From: Protonemura montana
Lineage: Eukaryota; Arthropoda; Insecta; Plecoptera; Nemouridae
Assembly (NCBI GenBank): GCA_947568835.1
Contig: OX387605.1
Coordinates: 2,666,001 to 2,730,000, forward strand
Direction: 5' to 3'
DNA: 64,000 bases
Shown: one piece after another, positions 62,357 through 64,000 of the stretch
How positions within the stretch are numbered: position 1 is the first letter of the stretch
Layout: each line of letters starts with the position of its first letter
Program-made: the position numbers and the translations under genes
The notes under the pieces: generated by a model
Database searches by the model: none
What the model saw: only the letters and a program-made list of their open reading frames with translations
Told to the model about the DNA's origin: nothing

Positions 62357-62454
62357 TTATGCCTCGATCTTGATATCCGTGCACGTGCGGAAGTTCTCCT
62401 GAGGACCGCAGCCGACGCCGGTGTTGCCGTCCGGGCAGACGCCCCAGGAGTTGG
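62357..62454 (-). CDS. AA15-type lytic polysaccharide monooxygenase, last exon (partial gene)
   Basis: A 98-base terminal exon starts after TTTTGCAG at 62455 and ends with TAA. It encodes NSWGVCPDGNTGVGCGPQ followed by ENFRTCTDIKIEA. The W-G-x-C-x-(D/N)-G ... V-G-C-G-x-x-E-x-F-R-x-C-x-D-(V/I) pattern is the C-terminus of the chitin-binding type-4 (AA15) catalytic domain, copper enzymes that cut chitin or cellulose oxidatively. Two of its disulphide cysteines and the GCGPQE turn are visible. The copper-binding histidines lie in earlier exons, not found between 62455 and 64000 and so presumably beyond the right edge. The protein ends right after the domain, so this form lacks a long C-terminal linker. 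Confidence 0.85.
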
Positions 62455-62597
62455 CTGCAAAACACAATATTCGCTCGTTAGCACTCTGTGATGATCAACA
62501 TTTCGGTTAAATTTCGTTAAGTAATACAATCGTAATGAAACCAGTATCACCGGGACCGAGACCTACCCATGAGCCAACTTAAAGAAGACAAAAATGA

Positions 62598-62669
62598 TTC
62601 CCAAACTAGGAATCGAACCCAGGCTCGCTAGGTGAAAGCCAGCTACCCTAGCAACTACACCAAACGGGA
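62598..62669 (-). tRNA. tRNA-Glu(TTC)-like sequence, likely a pseudogene
   Basis: The 72-base minus-strand sequence starts TCCCGTTTGGTGTAG and ends TTTGGGAA. The anticodon arm GCTGG-CTTTCAC-CTAGC gives anticodon TTC. The T arm CTGGG-TTCGATT-CCTAG pairs with one G-U, and a TTTTT stretch follows nearby. Only five of seven acceptor pairs form (two T-T mismatches), so it is probably a retired or SINE-borne copy rather than an active gene. Confidence 0.6.
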
Positions 62670-64000
62670 TTGTGGTAAAGCTACTAAATGGCGAGTCCCT
62701 TAATCATTGTTTCACTTTTTCTACTGTAATTAAATTCTATGTCGGAAGACATTTGTTTTATATGAAAAGTCATAAAAATACCAAAATTAACGTAAAGCGT
62801 GATGCACAAAGCGTGCTTGAGGCTAGATGACAAGTATAAAGTGAAGAATATTAACCAACAGATGTCCTTGAGGTACAGATACATCAACTCGCTGTTCTTA
62901 GTTTGCCAGCTGCCCTGAAATGGTCGTTTCCGTTCGGTAATTTAGTGCCAAAAACGTGTAAGCGTATTTTAAAAGAGCAAGACATTTCTTAACGAGCACA
63001 CGAACTTCCTTGGACAGAAAGATAAAGTCCTCTGAAATGTGCGCTCCCTGTCCTCCGCTTGACCACCGCACACTCCCGAGCGCATCCCACTTGTAATACC
63101 CGTCCCATGGTTGCATATCACCTCCCTAACAATCTTGTTGGCAGAAACCCGAGAGCGTCGTGACCCCATTGCTGCTGGCTACTCCACCCTGCGTTCACCG
63201 TCTTCGTCATGTCACCAACCATCGCACCCGTCTGGAGTCATCGGCTGCTTGTAACGCTCACTTATATAACAAGTAAGCGTTACACATGCCTAGCCTAGGT
63301 CCGGTGTATCATGCGTATAATGCGTATCTTAGATGAGTAATCAATGAGTTGAGGTACACACCACACACTTGCGTGTGCTTGCATGGAAGAGTTTTACAGC
63401 CTGAGGTTTGGTGGCGTTGTTTTCTATGTTTGGAGTTTATTGTTGGATATGAATTTGTTTGAATATTTGTCTAGGAAAACCAACTTAAGTCATCGGCTCT
63501 CTATTAAATTAGCACGGTGTGATCTCAACTCGATACCCAGACAAACCTTCGACTAATGCACGTCTTGGCTTTCCCCGCGTGCCAAGTTGGGCAACGAAAA
63601 GCCCCTGCACCGGAGCCCTAACCCACGACCGGTGAATCAATGGAAGACCGCGCGTCCAATCACTTTCTCCGCTCGGCCTTGACATCGCATAATGATCGTC
63701 CCGGCAGTGACATGCTTTATTGTACACCCTTCTCTGGTTTGTGGGTCGCGGGACCAGTGTGGGCAATGACGCCTGAGAAGACTTCTGTTCGTGGTATCGA
63801 CTTGCTCGACAGGTGTCTCACATTCAGAGAAGGGAATTCCTCGCATTCTTACCTAGCGTATCTTATCTCTCAAGTGCCTATCACGATTAGAACCCAGACC
63901 TACGGGTGTCAAACCGGGGTCCGACAATTTGGCGGATGTCTTTGATAGCCTATAAAAGTCTCCCAGTTGGTTCCTATATGGGTCGTACCCCGTTGAATGA
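62670..64000. other. Right-edge spacer or LPMO intron
   Basis: No exon of the LPMO domain was recognised here, so this is probably its last intron. It contains AT-rich spacer and a tRNA-Ser/Leu-like relic (63611-63680). Confidence 0.45.
63611..63680 (-). other. tRNA-derived relic (Ser/Leu-like)
   Basis: On the minus strand a box A (AAGGCCGAGCGGAG) is followed 50 bases later by a degenerate box B (CGTGGGTTAGGGCTCCGG). Spacing and box A match class II tRNAs (Ser/Leu), but no clean cloverleaf forms. Confidence 0.35.

Noticed and set aside
62670..64000. Further LPMO exons
   Set aside because: No copper-site histidine or AA15 core motif was found in any minus-strand frame; these exons presumably lie beyond the window.

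Overview
The window is animal nuclear DNA, most likely arthropod. It has split genes with GT-AG introns, SINEs, LINE debris and minisatellites, and no operons or Shine-Dalgarno sites. Arthropod origin rests on three things: the last exon of an AA15-type lytic polysaccharide monooxygenase, the Drosophila-like C-terminus of CstF-64 (ending KSTQR), and a large VWC/FN3 membrane receptor of a kind annotated in arthropods. The order or class cannot be resolved from sequence alone.

Layout. Bases 1-15400 hold no recognisable complete gene. They carry 5S-rRNA-derived SINEs (about 670-975, 1020-2075, 6388-6882 and 10708-11400), one of them with eight 91-bp tandem units, plus a decayed LINE reverse transcriptase (7003-7790), a perfect 16-bp hairpin (6085-6122) and one orphan exon candidate (2760-3006, minus). 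CSTF2 lies on the minus strand (24077 to 15565, seven exons, 358 aa). Its fifth intron contains a full-length 3.8-kb DNA transposon (17212-20991) with about 0.5-kb inverted repeats, a CTCC target duplication and an intact 689-aa transposase-like ORF. Divergently from CSTF2, on the plus strand, comes a 78-aa one-TM protein ORF (26310-26718), followed after 102 bases by MKKS/BBS6 (26821-28634, 556 aa, GC-AG intron). MKKS converges on a CDKL1-type kinase gene on the minus strand (33734 to 29759, six exons, 335 aa).

From 36536 to 60613 a single minus-strand gene of 14 exons encodes a 1636-aa type I membrane protein: signal peptide, four VWC-like domains, a 660-aa proline-rich stretch with repeated PGP(F/V/I)RE motifs, FN3 domains, a TM segment and a short tail with YDNPSY. 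All splice phases of this reconstruction are consistent. At the right edge is the terminal exon of the LPMO (62357-62454, minus) and tRNA-derived relics.

Functional links. CstF-64 is a general mRNA 3'-end factor. MKKS/BBS6 (BBSome assembly chaperonin) and CDKL1 (ciliary kinase) are both cilium-linked and sit tail to tail, so adjacency may be meaningful or chance. The receptor and the LPMO fit epidermal or cuticular biology. The transposon and the SINE family with internally multiplied Pol III-type promoter units are the least explained parts of the window.
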